This document shows positions 7,202 through 14,261 of a stretch of DNA of 20,095 bases, one piece after another. Numbering within the stretch: position 1 is the stretch's first letter; the number at the start of each line of letters is the position of its first letter. Position numbers and translations under genes: made by a program. Under the pieces are notes generated by a model, which searched no databases, was not told the DNA's origin, and saw only the letters and a program-made list of their open reading frames with translations. Source of the DNA: CAYGBW01 sp964348185. GTDB taxonomy: Bacteria; Desulfobacterota; BSN033; WVXP01. The stretch is from positions 1 through 20,095 of the forward strand of contig CAYGBW010000094.1 of NCBI GenBank assembly GCA_964348185.1, in the 5' to 3' direction.

Positions 7202-7451
7202 TTCTCACCCACAAGACTCGCTCTTGGTCGAGAATCACCGAATCCTTCTTTGCAGAGGAATCTGAAGCGTGAAGACTGTCGATCCAGGATGAACCTTTCT
7301 CCCCGGGTAAATTGGCGGATAGAACAACCTCGGCCGTAGGGATCTGTTTCATGGCCTCAAAGAGAACCAACATTCCCGTTTCAGGTCGTTGAGGGGAAGA
7401 CGCCTCCATAGGCCAATACTGCAAGAATGGGATCAACCGACTCGGTCTCAT
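7164..7451 (-). pseudogene. Remnant of a histidine kinase ATPase domain (candidate)
   Basis: The 95-codon frame begins at an ATG four bases after AAAGGA. Its middle aligns by eye with the end of a HATPase domain: PETGMLVLFEAMKQI resembles the G1/G2 pattern (GTGLGL..AK.I), then VVLSANLPGEKGSSWIDSLHAS resembles V.S..G.GS.F...LP. The essential GxGLGL glycines are lost and nothing upstream encodes a dimerisation domain. It therefore looks like the decayed tail of a kinase that once paired with the CheY-like receiver just downstream. Because it has a ribosome binding site and a strong sigma-54 promoter it may still be transcribed or even translated. Assignment rests on pattern recognition only. 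Confidence 0.4.
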
Positions 7452-7523
7452 CCATTCCTTTCGGAAGAAAGCCGATTTTCATGATAACAAGGGGCGGATA
7501 GAAAGAGTCTTACAAATGAGCCA

Positions 7524-7539
7524 AGCAAATGCTTTGCCA
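7524..7539 (-). promoter_or_regulatory. Sigma-54 promoter
   Basis: TGGCAAAGCATTTGCT on the minus strand has GG and GC ten bases apart and matches TGGCAC-N5-TTGCT in all but one of the conserved positions. RNA would start near 7512. It drives the kinase-like remnant and the CheY-like receiver. A near-match to an IHF site (TATCAA, about 7567-7573) and GTCAA/TTGAC half-sites lie upstream. Confidence 0.75.
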
Positions 7540-7598
7540 TACGTTCTCTGTTAACATGTTGAAATTGAAAAGATTTTTTGATAAGCGCCCTGGGAAAA

Positions 7599-7634
7599 TG
7601 TCAATTTGTTGTCAAACCCGTGGCCTTTTTGACA
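7599..7634. promoter_or_regulatory. Candidate activator sites upstream of a sigma-54 promoter
   Basis: TGTCAA at 7599-7604 and 7610-7615 (direct, 11 bases apart) and TTGACA at 7629-7634 lie about 90-120 bases upstream of the predicted start site near 7512, the usual position for enhancer sites of sigma-54 activators. The same GTCAA half-site recurs upstream of two other regulators in this window. Confidence 0.45.
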
Positions 7635-7815
7635 GAAAGGGGCTCTTTCCAGGCGGGATCTCGTGAAATGACCGCCCGATGGGGAGGCAATTGACGGTCC
7701 ATCTGCGCGAACCGCCGGAGACAAAGATGATCTCTGTCTCTGGGCGGTCTCGCCGGAATTCCATGATGGTCTCCAGGCCCTCCCTGTCAGGGTTGAAGAG
7801 GTCGGTCCTCTCCCC
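7612..7815 (-). pseudogene. Fragment of a response regulator receiver domain
   Basis: In the same frame as the upstream response regulator, right after its stop and a second TGA, 67 codons read GERTDLFNPDREGLETIM, then EFRRDRPETEIIFVSGGSRR. This is the beta3-alpha3-beta4 part of a receiver of the TDLFMPEKEGLETI / IIAMSGG type. It keeps the phospho-acceptor Asp of TDL but has Asn in place of Met in the usual MP. The N-terminal half and everything after beta4 are missing, and the tail (GKSPFLSKRPRV) is not receiver-like. There is no proper start, so it is a remnant. The GTCAA sites at 7610-7634 lie at its end. Confidence 0.6.
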
Positions 7816-7827
7816 TCACTTCACCTT

Positions 7828-8442
7828 TCAGGACAGTCCCTGTTTCTTCTTGTATAAGGGTAGGCATTTTGGGCAGAAGGTATGGGAGAAATCCACACCG
7901 TGGCGTTTGATGAGGTATTCTTCCAGCCTCTGCCACGGTCCTTGGCCTCGATCCACGCCCTCGTCATCCCGGATTTCTCCGCACATACAGCAGACAGGAA
8001 GGAGGGATTCCAACTGTTTCACCCGGGAAAGAGCCGCCTCAAGTTCCCTAATCTGCTCTTCCAGATTCGTTTCAAGGGTAATGATTCGCTCGCCCGCTCT
8101 CAATCGGACCTCCAACTCCTCCGGATTGAAGGGTTTTTTGATGTAGTCGTCCACGCCAGCCTCAAATCCTTCTACAAGGTCTCCTCTCCCTGTCTTGGCC
8201 GTCAGAAGGATGATATAGATATACCCCTGCCTCTTTGACGCCCGAATCCGCCGAGTCAGGTCTATCCCATCCAACCCTGGCATCATCCAGTCAGCAATGA
8301 CCATCCGTAAGTCGTTTTTCTCGAAAACCTTCCATGCCGCCAGGCCGTCTTCGGTTGGGAGCACCTGATGGCCCCAGCGCTCGAGGCTTCTTTGGAGGGT
8401 CTTTCTGGAGATCGGTTCATCTTCAGCGATCAGTATCTGCAC
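7828..8442 (-). CDS. Response regulator with coiled coil and Cys-rich (probably zinc-binding) C-terminus
   Basis: The receiver (1-120) has E7-D8, phospho-acceptor D51 (VIADWMMPG), Thr81 and Lys103 (YIKKPF). A short coiled coil follows (about 122-147; LEEQIRELEAALSRVKQLE). The tail of about 55 residues has four well-placed cysteines: C151 and C154 (VCCMCGEIRDD) and C190 and C193 (FSHTFCPKC), with H187 nearby. This tail recurs after coiled coils in environmental response regulators (pattern C..C..IRD...W...E.Y...H....FSH..CP.C). Its function is not known to me; zinc binding is an inference. The start is GTG with GGAG nine bases upstream. It lies downstream of fliA and just before a receiver fragment in the same frame. 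Confidence 0.88.
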   Translation of the reverse strand: MQILIAEDEPISRKTLQRSLERWGHQVLPTEDGLAAWKVFEKNDLRMVIADWMMPGLDGIDLTRRIRASKRQGYIYIILLTAKTGRGDLVEGFEAGVDDYIKKPFNPEELEVRLRAGERIITLETNLEEQIRELEAALSRVKQLESLLPVCCMCGEIRDDEGVDRGQGPWQRLEEYLIKRHGVDFSHTFCPKCLPLYKKKQGLS

Positions 8443-8660
8443 GGGTCACTTCTCCGCGTTCTAGGAAGAGACAAAACCTTCCGGGACTGGCAAAAATCCC
8501 CTGTGAGTCCTAAGGTTCCCTGTCTAACTCCTTCGAGCACGCCTCAACAAAAGGGAGGCCCTGTCGGTCTCAAAACGAATCAGCCTCACAGGGTGACCAG
8601 TAAACCCATTGTTCCCCTGTGACAGCATTCCAATGGAGACGGAGCCGCGAAGAAGGGGGC

Positions 8661-9464
8661 TCATATCAAATTGGAAGTTTTTGCTGTACCTTGAGCAGAT
8701 AAAGGGGGCGGACCCCTCAGGCTTCTCAGTTTCGCCCTCAGGCGTAGCACGGCCTTTGTGTGAATCTGAGAAACTCTGGATTCAGTCAGACCCAAGACTC
8801 TTCCGATTTCCTTCATGGTCAGTTCGTCATGGTAGTAGAGGGAGACCACCATCCGTTCCTTCTCGGGCAGTCTTTCAATGGCTCTTCCAACGGTTTCATA
8901 AACCTCTTGAATCTCTAGGGCCATTGCAGCGTCTTCCCCTCCACTCGCTATGCACTCCAGAAAGCTCCTTTCCTCGTCCTCCCCTTTTGTCATGTCATAA
9001 AGGCTGATAAGCGAAACCGCACTGGCCTGGGCCAGGATCTCGTAAAACTCCTCGAGATCAATCTTGAGGGCCCCTGCCACCTCCTCATCCGTGGCTGCCC
9101 GCCCGAGTTGTCGCTCCAGATCTGCATAGGCGCTCTCCAGACGGTTTACTTTTTGCCGGATAGATCGTGGAAACCAGTCGAGAGATCTCAGCTCATCGAG
9201 GATGGCGCCTTTGATTCGGAACTCTGCGTAGGTCTTGAAACTGGTGCCCCTCGTGGGATCGTACTTTTCTATCGCGTCCATGAGCCCGATGACCCCCGCA
9301 TTGGTAAGATCTTCGGAATCGACGTGAGGAGGGAGTCTTAGAGCAATGCGATTGACAATAAGCCTGATCAACGGAGCAAAGCTCATGATCAGATCGTCCT
9401 TTTGGTGTATATCGACCTTCCCGTATTCCCTGAAAAGGCTTTCCGTGCTGAGCTTAGTCTCCAT
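8661..9464 (-). CDS. fliA: RNA polymerase sigma-28 factor (FliA/WhiG family)
   Basis: The 267-residue protein is a group 3 sigma factor. Region 2 spans about 27-97 (LPPHVDSEDLTNAGVIGLMDAI, TSFKTYAEFRIKGAI, DELRSLDWFPRSIR), the family fingerprint of FliA. Region 3 is at about 105-180 (LGRAATDEEVA). Region 4 is at about 195-248 (LPEKERMVVSLYYHDELTMK, LGLTESRVSQIHTKAV). It directs RNA polymerase to late flagellar and chemotaxis promoters; two matching promoters are in this window. Start: GGGAG six bases upstream of ATG. It begins 18 bases after flhG ends, so the two form an operon. Activity should be held by the FlgM encoded at 6386-6622. Confidence 0.96.
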   Translation of the reverse strand: METKLSTESLFREYGKVDIHQKDDLIMSFAPLIRLIVNRIALRLPPHVDSEDLTNAGVIGLMDAIEKYDPTRGTSFKTYAEFRIKGAILDELRSLDWFPRSIRQKVNRLESAYADLERQLGRAATDEEVAGALKIDLEEFYEILAQASAVSLISLYDMTKGEDEERSFLECIASGGEDAAMALEIQEVYETVGRAIERLPEKERMVVSLYYHDELTMKEIGRVLGLTESRVSQIHTKAVLRLRAKLRSLRGPPPLSAQGTAKTSNLI

Positions 9465-9482
9465 TGATGGCTCCCATCGAGG

Positions 9483-10406
9483 CTACATTGAAATTCCCTC
9501 TTCCTGATCGCCCATGCGGTTCCCAATCAAAGACCGCCAAAAAAGATTGAGGTTTCCTCTAGGCATTGAAGGAACAGGCAGATGGATAATCTTCTTGGCC
9601 AGGGATAGGAAACTCCGACTGGCTGAGCAGTTAGGGTATAGCTCGGTCACCACCCTCTGCTGCTTGACGGCTTTTTGCACATGAGCATCGATCGGAATCG
9701 ACCCCAGATAGCGAATTGAAAGATTCAGGGACCCTTCTGTCACCATACTCAGCTGACGATAGACTTCCAGGCCCTCCTCCTCGTTGCGAACGAAGTTCAC
9801 TAGGAGTTGAAAGGATTTTCCGGCGTATCGGGTTGCTAGGACTTTGATCATTGCATAGGCCGCGGTGATGGACGTGGGTTCAGGAGATACGCCAACAACA
9901 ATTTCATTGGCCATGGAATTGAAAAACATGCCATTCGATGAGATCCCCGCAGCTGTATCAATAAGAAGCACATCCGTGCATTCATTCAGCGACTCGAGCT
10001 GGCTCAACAGGGCCATCCTCTGCTGAGCCGTAAGTTCAGTCAGTTCCTGAATCCCTGAACTGGCGGGCAGTATCTTCATCCCCTCCGGTCCATCGATCAT
10101 AATCTCTTCGAGAGTTTTTTCACCGATTAGAATATGCTGGAGTGTATATTTGGGTATTAGGCCCAGGAGAACATCCAGATTGGCCAATCCTATGTCCGCA
10201 TCCAATATCAAGACCCGCTGCTTCAGTCGGCAAAGAGAATAGGCCAGGTTGGCCACTACATTGGTTTTCCCAACCCCTCCCTTTCCACTCGTCACGGCAA
10301 TGACCTGAACCGGATGGAGGGATTTCTCCTTTAGGGACTCCACCTTCCGGTCACTATTGCCCCGCTTTTCTCGCATTACTTTCGTCAGGACCCTGGCGTC
10401 ACCCAT
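9483..10406 (-). CDS. flhG: MinD/ParA-like ATPase FlhG (FleN), flagellar number regulator
   Basis: The 307-residue protein has the deviant Walker A SGKGGVGKT at 40-48, the switch segment VLILDADIGLANLDVLLG at about 65-82 and LLIDTAAG at 147-154, all typical of MinD-like ATPases. Placement directly before fliA identifies it as FlhG/FleN, which sets flagellar number and place and, in Pseudomonas, restrains the FleQ activator. It ends in an extended non-amphipathic tail rather than a clear membrane helix, so membrane binding is uncertain. Its N-terminus (GDARVLTKVMRE) only loosely resembles the DQAxxLR motif with which FlhG activates FlhF, and no flhF is upstream, where it normally lies. Start: GAGGAG six bases before ATG. 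Confidence 0.9.
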   Translation of the reverse strand: MGDARVLTKVMREKRGNSDRKVESLKEKSLHPVQVIAVTSGKGGVGKTNVVANLAYSLCRLKQRVLILDADIGLANLDVLLGLIPKYTLQHILIGEKTLEEIMIDGPEGMKILPASSGIQELTELTAQQRMALLSQLESLNECTDVLLIDTAAGISSNGMFFNSMANEIVVGVSPEPTSITAAYAMIKVLATRYAGKSFQLLVNFVRNEEEGLEVYRQLSMVTEGSLNLSIRYLGSIPIDAHVQKAVKQQRVVTELYPNCSASRSFLSLAKKIIHLPVPSMPRGNLNLFWRSLIGNRMGDQEEGISM

Positions 10407-10525
10407 GTCAGTCTCCTCAATCGGTTCGGCGTCTGACGGTCATCCATCAACTCTCGGCAATGGCCTCCCCTTTTTCCCGATTTGGGTGTCATCGAAGAAA
10501 GGAGAGAGGCGCTTCTTAGCCTCAG

Positions 10526-10669
10526 TTAATGTTTCATTTCCCAAGAAGCAATCCACACAATTGAAAGCGCTTCGGGAGCACCCGAGAGACGAAGAATCCG
10601 CTGAGGTCTTCTGTCCGGGATAGGAGCCTCCCTAATATCTGAAGTCAGCGGGCGAAACATGTATTTCAT
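10526..10669 (-). CDS. Possible small ORF in the flhG leader
   Basis: A 47-codon frame (MKYMFRPLTSDIREAP to ASWEMKH) lies wholly within the leader of the sigma-54 transcript and ends 120 bases before flhG. The ribosome binding site is weak and there is no recognised domain. It may be chance; its position is the only argument for it. Confidence 0.2.
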   Translation of the reverse strand: MKYMFRPLTSDIREAPIPDRRPQRILRLSGAPEALSIVWIASWEMKH

Positions 10670-10718
10670 GTCTGCCGTGATTTCAATTACCCTTGAAAAG
10701 CTCGCTTCATGACCATCG

Positions 10719-10734
10719 AGCAATCGCTATGCCA
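10719..10734 (-). promoter_or_regulatory. Sigma-54 promoter of flhG-fliA
   Basis: TGGCATAGCGATTGCT on the minus strand: GG and GC are ten bases apart, with TGGCA and TTGCT both intact. RNA would start near 10708, leaving a leader of about 300 bases before the flhG ATG. Confidence 0.75.
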
Positions 10735-10760
10735 GAAATAAATCCTAATTTGTCATTTAA

Positions 10761-10773
10761 TATCAATATCTTA
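10761..10773 (+). promoter_or_regulatory. IHF-type binding site
   Basis: TATCAATATCTTA matches the IHF consensus WATCAANNNNTTR at every defined position. It is centred about 59 bases upstream of the predicted sigma-54 start, between promoter and the usual enhancer position, where IHF bends DNA to let activators reach the polymerase. Confidence 0.5.
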
Positions 10774-11015
10774 TAAATAGAAGACACTCATTTGAACCGG
10801 GCGATTTTTCCCTGATGGGCAATTATTTCCGTTCACACCAACAAGGAACACCCAAAGGCAGGAGTTATAGATGGGAGATCATTAGGCGAGACTCCGCGGT
10901 TAAGAGTCGGTTAGCAAATGATACGCACCGCGGTGCGGTGGGTGCAGAGGTGCAGACTATGCGAATACAGACCGTTTGTTCACTGGTGTGGAAGATCGGT
11001 ACCCGGATTTGGGAT

Positions 11016-12434
11016 TTACTGAACAAAAGAATTCGCGTGATGCTCCCTGACATTACTGATCAGGCCATTCTTTCTCGTTTTGGGTCTCGTCGGTAGGTAC
11101 TCTTTCAACTTATTTCTCAAGGTACGAACACTGATCCCGAGAACCTTTGCTGCGTGGGTCCGATTTCCCTTGACCTCCTCGAGAGTCTTCAGGATCAGTT
11201 GCTTCTCCATCTCCCTGAGGGTTGACCCCACCGGCACTCCGTCGGATTCGCCCTGGGGCCTTGCCGTCCCGTCGAGGAAAAAGTGTCTCGGCTCAATCAC
11301 TCCCTCCTCGCAGACAAGGGCGGCCCGCTCGATAAAGTTTTCCAGTTCCCTTACATTCCCTTTCCAGTCATATTTCTGGAGAAGGGCATGAGCCTCAGTA
11401 GAAACCGTAACCTCCCTCCTCGGCCCGCTTCTCTCCCCGTTTTGTTTCAAGAAGTGCTTCACCAGGAGGGGAATATCATCCTTCCGCTCCCTCAGGGGTG
11501 GGATGATAAGGGGGATCACATTGAGACGATAAAAGAGGTCCCCCCGAAACTTCCCCTCCTCCACCGCCCGCCGAAGATCTTCATTGGTGGTCGAGATCAC
11601 CCGAACATCGATGGGAATTGACTTCTTCCCGCCGATACGGTCTAGCTCAAACTCCTGAAGGACCCTCAAGAGTTTGGCCTGAAGTTGGAGGCTCATCTCG
11701 CTGATTTCATCGAGGAGAATCGTTCCATGGTTCGCCATCTCAAATTTGCCGACTCTCTGATTCGTAGCCCCTGTGAAGGCTCCTTTCTCATGGCCAAAAA
11801 GTTCACTCTCCAGAAGATTCTCAGGAATGGCTGCACAGTTAATGGCTACAAATGGCTTGTCTCGCCTGGGGCTGTTTTCATAGATGTACCTGGCCAACAG
11901 TTCCTTCCCCGTGCCGCTCTCCCCTTGAATCAGAACCGTTGCGTTGCTGGAGGCAATATTTCTCGCCAAATCCAGCATCTTTTGCATCTTTGGATATTGA
12001 GTCACAATGACTCGGCTCTTTAACCGGGGGCCACTGGATCTGTCGCTCCCAGGCCCAGACCGGGTGGCGGACGTCATCATCGTTCTCCTTATGACCGACT
12101 CCAGATCTTCGTACGAGAAGGGCTTCAGAATATAATCCGATGCTCCCTCCTTCATCGCCTCGACCGCATTCTGAATCGTTCCGTAGGCAGTCACCATGAT
12201 CACAGGGGTCTGTGGAGATATTCTCTTTATTTCCTTTAGTACATCGAGACCACTCATCTTCGGCATCTTTACGTCTGAGATAACCATGCGAAACCGTTCG
12301 TTTCTGAATTTTTGGAGGGCCTCAAACCCATCCATGGCGGTGTCAACAAAATATCCCGCCCTTTTTATGGCTTCAGATAGGGCCAGTCTCATGCTCCCTT
12401 CATCATCCACAAAGAGAATGTGGTTTTTCTCCAT
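11016..12434 (-). CDS. Sigma-54-dependent NtrC-family response regulator (FlrC/FleR-like)
   Basis: The 472 residues hold a receiver (acidic D10/D11, phospho-acceptor D54 in MVISDVKMP, Lys104 in YILKPF), an AAA+ domain and a Fis-type helix-turn-helix. The AAA+ domain has Walker A GESGTGKE (171-178), the sigma-54 contact loop GAFTGA (218-223), Walker B ILLDE (239-243) and the arginine-finger region FRGDLFYRLNVIP. The helix-turn-helix is at about 424-446 (NRTHAAKVLGISVRTLRNKL). It begins four bases after its kinase gene, so the pair is co-transcribed. By analogy with FlrBC/FleSR it should activate middle flagellar genes with sigma-54. The domain assignment is certain; the flagellar role rests on the kinase type and the neighbours. 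Confidence 0.92.
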   Translation of the reverse strand: MEKNHILFVDDEGSMRLALSEAIKRAGYFVDTAMDGFEALQKFRNERFRMVISDVKMPKMSGLDVLKEIKRISPQTPVIMVTAYGTIQNAVEAMKEGASDYILKPFSYEDLESVIRRTMMTSATRSGPGSDRSSGPRLKSRVIVTQYPKMQKMLDLARNIASSNATVLIQGESGTGKELLARYIYENSPRRDKPFVAINCAAIPENLLESELFGHEKGAFTGATNQRVGKFEMANHGTILLDEISEMSLQLQAKLLRVLQEFELDRIGGKKSIPIDVRVISTTNEDLRRAVEEGKFRGDLFYRLNVIPLIIPPLRERKDDIPLLVKHFLKQNGERSGPRREVTVSTEAHALLQKYDWKGNVRELENFIERAALVCEEGVIEPRHFFLDGTARPQGESDGVPVGSTLREMEKQLILKTLEEVKGNRTHAAKVLGISVRTLRNKLKEYLPTRPKTRKNGLISNVREHHANSFVQ

Positions 12435-12438
12435 TTTC

Positions 12439-13800
12439 TCAGCACTCCCTTTCTCTGGTCATCCCCCTCTTTCTGATCCCGCGATCTAAGGGGAATGTCA
12501 TCAAAAAAGTCGCACCCTGCTGCTCTCCTGAGGCAACCCGAATCGTTCCACCATGGACGTCCATGATGTTACGCGCTATGGCCAGACCTAAGCCAGCCCC
12601 TCTGTCTCTCGTCGTGAAGAAAGGATCGAAGATTCGAGATTGATTCTCTTGAGGAATACCAGGCCCTCGGTCCGAGACGCGAATTTCAAGGAAGACGGCA
12701 GACGGACGATTAGGGGATCTCGGTCTCGGAATTTCGACCTTTTCCCCCACAGGGCAAGTGGCAATCTCGATCTCCCCTCCATGAGGCATGGCCTGAATCG
12801 CATTGAGCAGAAGGTTCAGGAATAGTTGCTTGAGCAATTCCGGGTCTCCCTGAAGGGTGAAGGATTCCCGTGAAAAGTCTTTTTTGATGGTGACTTTGTT
12901 CTTTTCCATCACATGATTCATTTCCTTGAGAAAATCAGAGAGAAACTTATGGAGGTCTATGTCGACCAGGACTGCCTTGAGAGGCCCTCGGAAGAAGTAG
13001 AGGAGATTTGTCAAAATCACGTTGAGCGATTTCACGTCGTTTATCAGGTGTTGAGCGAGCTGTTTCCGACCTCCCTCCAGTTCCCTTCTGAGAAGGGAGG
13101 CAAAGAGCTCAATGCTTCCCAAGGGGTTTCGAATCTCATGGGCAATGCGAGCTGCCATTTCTCCCATGGCACTCACCCGGCCTACCCGTTGTGTCTGTTC
13201 CTCTAGGGCCCTCAAACTTTCGATATCTTGGAGTACAATCACCCATCCCGAAACCCGATTTCGTGAGTTTTTCATGGGTGAAGACGAGAGATTGACAGGG
13301 AGCGACTGGCCATCCTTTTGCGTAATCTGCATTTCACAGTTGCACTCCTGCGTCGGATTGGCCATGAGTCTTTTGACAGTCTTCATGGAGGAATCGCCAA
13401 GAATGCCAAGGTCTGACATGTTCTTGCCAATGATTTCTCTCGATTTGAACCCTGTGATTCTTTGAACCGCATCGTTGACGGTCCTCACCCTGCCTGACGA
13501 GTCGAGAACCATGACTCCTGAATTCATACTCTCCAGTGTATTCTGAAGATAACTTCTAACCTTCTCGGTCTCTTCAAGTTTTTCCTCGAGTTCCCTGTTC
13601 CTTTCTTCCAGGGCCCGATTGAGGGACTGGACTCTCTTCTCCACATCCTGATAAGACTTCTCGAGCCTTGCCGTTGCGACGTTGAAGGTGGAAACGGCCT
13701 CTTTCAGGAGACGCATCCCCTCCCCTGAAGGGGCCACCTGCTCGAGAGATTTCCCGGTTATCGGCTCTCCTGTCGGCGGTTTTTCTGGCTGTTCAATCAT
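12439..13800 (-). CDS. Soluble PAS sensor histidine kinase (FlrB/FleS-like)
   Basis: The 453 residues have no membrane segment. An N-terminal helical coiled coil (about 30-85; FNVATARLEKSYQDVEKRVQ then NRALEERNRELEEKL) matches the signature of FlrB/FleS-type flagellar kinases. A PAS domain follows (about 85-195; NSGVMVLDSSGRVRTVNDA, RITGFKSREIIGK), then the phospho-acceptor H221 in RIAHEIRNPLGSIE, the N-box LLLNAIQAMPHGG, and the G boxes VSDRGPGIPQ and GAGLGLAIARNI. It is expected to autophosphorylate in the cytoplasm and pass phosphate to the adjacent NtrC-type regulator. It follows a small membrane-protein gene behind a sigma-54 promoter. The signal sensed cannot be read from the sequence. 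Confidence 0.9.
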   Translation of the reverse strand: MIEQPEKPPTGEPITGKSLEQVAPSGEGMRLLKEAVSTFNVATARLEKSYQDVEKRVQSLNRALEERNRELEEKLEETEKVRSYLQNTLESMNSGVMVLDSSGRVRTVNDAVQRITGFKSREIIGKNMSDLGILGDSSMKTVKRLMANPTQECNCEMQITQKDGQSLPVNLSSSPMKNSRNRVSGWVIVLQDIESLRALEEQTQRVGRVSAMGEMAARIAHEIRNPLGSIELFASLLRRELEGGRKQLAQHLINDVKSLNVILTNLLYFFRGPLKAVLVDIDLHKFLSDFLKEMNHVMEKNKVTIKKDFSRESFTLQGDPELLKQLFLNLLLNAIQAMPHGGEIEIATCPVGEKVEIPRPRSPNRPSAVFLEIRVSDRGPGIPQENQSRIFDPFFTTRDRGAGLGLAIARNIMDVHGGTIRVASGEQQGATFLMTFPLDRGIRKRGMTREREC

Positions 13801-13816
13801 TCTCTCTTTGTCTCCC

Positions 13817-14074
13817 CTAGGGTCTCTTTAACCTGTGCCAGGTGGGGCCCCACCTTGGCCTCAAACGCTCCCCTCCTTCGGCCCGGCTAGCGAGTTTGAC
13901 CCAAAGGGAATCCGTGGATCTTTTCTTAAGATCTTTAAAGGCCTGCCTCATCATCTCCAATTTGGTTTTCTCCCAATCGGTACAGGGCCCAGTTGACCTT
14001 ACCCTCAGAAGGCGATAGTTTTCCACCGCCTTAGACCTCAGGAAAAGACATGAGAGGATGACCAGAACCCCCAT
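13817..14074 (-). CDS. Small protein with one N-terminal membrane segment
   Basis: The 85-residue frame begins with a hydrophobic stretch (MGVLVILSCLFL), then a basic, helical soluble part (KTKLEMMRQAFKDLKKRS) and an Arg/Pro-rich tail. It could be a membrane-anchored or exported peptide. GGTGG four bases before the ATG is a modest ribosome binding site. It is the first gene behind the sigma-54 promoter at 14162-14177 and ends 16 bases before the histidine kinase, so it is in the same operon. I recognise no family. The operon position makes it a candidate accessory of the soluble kinase, but that is inference. Its stop lies next to a perfect palindrome (13840-13855). Confidence 0.5.
   Translation of the reverse strand: MGVLVILSCLFLRSKAVENYRLLRVRSTGPCTDWEKTKLEMMRQAFKDLKKRSTDSLWVKLASRAEGGERLRPRWGPTWHRLKRP
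13840..13855. repeat. Perfect 16-bp palindrome
   Basis: AGGTGGGGCCCCACCT lies at the 3' end of the small membrane-protein gene, 40 bases before the kinase start; flanking GCCA/TTGGC extends the stem with a bulge. There is no T-run. In RNA it could modulate expression between the two genes. Confidence 0.55.
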
Positions 14075-14161
14075 CAGACCACCGGCGCGTCTTTCTCGTT
14101 GTTTTTCCCACTGGAAAACTCCGTTGCAACCGTATCAAGAGCGGTGTCAGGGCTGTAATCG

Positions 14162-14177
14162 AGCAAAAACAATGCCA
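14162..14177 (-). promoter_or_regulatory. Sigma-54 promoter of the small-protein/kinase/activator operon
   Basis: TGGCATTGTTTTTGCT on the minus strand has GG and GC ten bases apart with TGGCA and TTGCT intact. RNA would start near 14151, about 76 bases before the ATG of the first gene. Confidence 0.78.
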
Positions 14178-14202
14178 TGAGAGGGGTATGGCTCTCATGG
14201 CA
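14173..14202. promoter_or_regulatory. 11-bp inverted repeat covering the -24 box (candidate operator)
   Basis: TGCCATGAGAG (14173-14183) and CTCTCATGGCA (14192-14202) are perfect inverted arms separated by eight bases. The left arm contains the TGGCA of the sigma-54 -24 element, so a protein bound here would compete with or position the polymerase. Confidence 0.6.
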
Positions 14203-14261
14203 CACTCCGTTGAAATGAGAGACTTTCGAGGCCGTCACCGAAGAGCAAACGGCTATTCTCC

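Larger units (their letters stand above)
7452..7827. other. Spacer with receiver remnant and sigma-54 control region
   Basis: This 376-base interval between two response regulators holds the receiver fragment (7612-7815), GTCAA/TTGAC half-sites, an A/T-rich stretch near 7560-7585 and the sigma-54 promoter (7524-7539). Nothing else was recognised. Confidence 0.5.
10407..11015. other. 609-bp control region upstream of flhG-fliA
   Basis: This interval contains a sigma-54 promoter (10719-10734), an IHF-type site (10761-10773) in A/T-rich DNA, and a leader of about 300 bases before flhG with a hairpin TCGGG/CCCGA (10572-10585) and a possible 47-codon ORF. Beyond 10800 there is a perfect 12-base palindrome GCACCGCGGTGC (10925-10936), and nothing else was recognised up to the end of the activator gene at 11016. 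Confidence 0.5.

Noticed and set aside
10925..10936. Perfect palindrome GCACCGCGGTGC
   Set aside because: It is not placed next to a promoter or gene start, has no T-run and no second copy, so no role can be supported.
10815..11096. A 93-codon plus-strand frame with an ATG
   Set aside because: There is no ribosome binding site, it runs into the antisense of the activator C-terminus, and its composition is irregular.
13826..13846. Sigma-54 promoter at TGGCACAGGTTAAAGA on the minus strand before the kinase
   Set aside because: The first half fits but there is no GC ten bases after GG and no TTGC; it is only a half-match.
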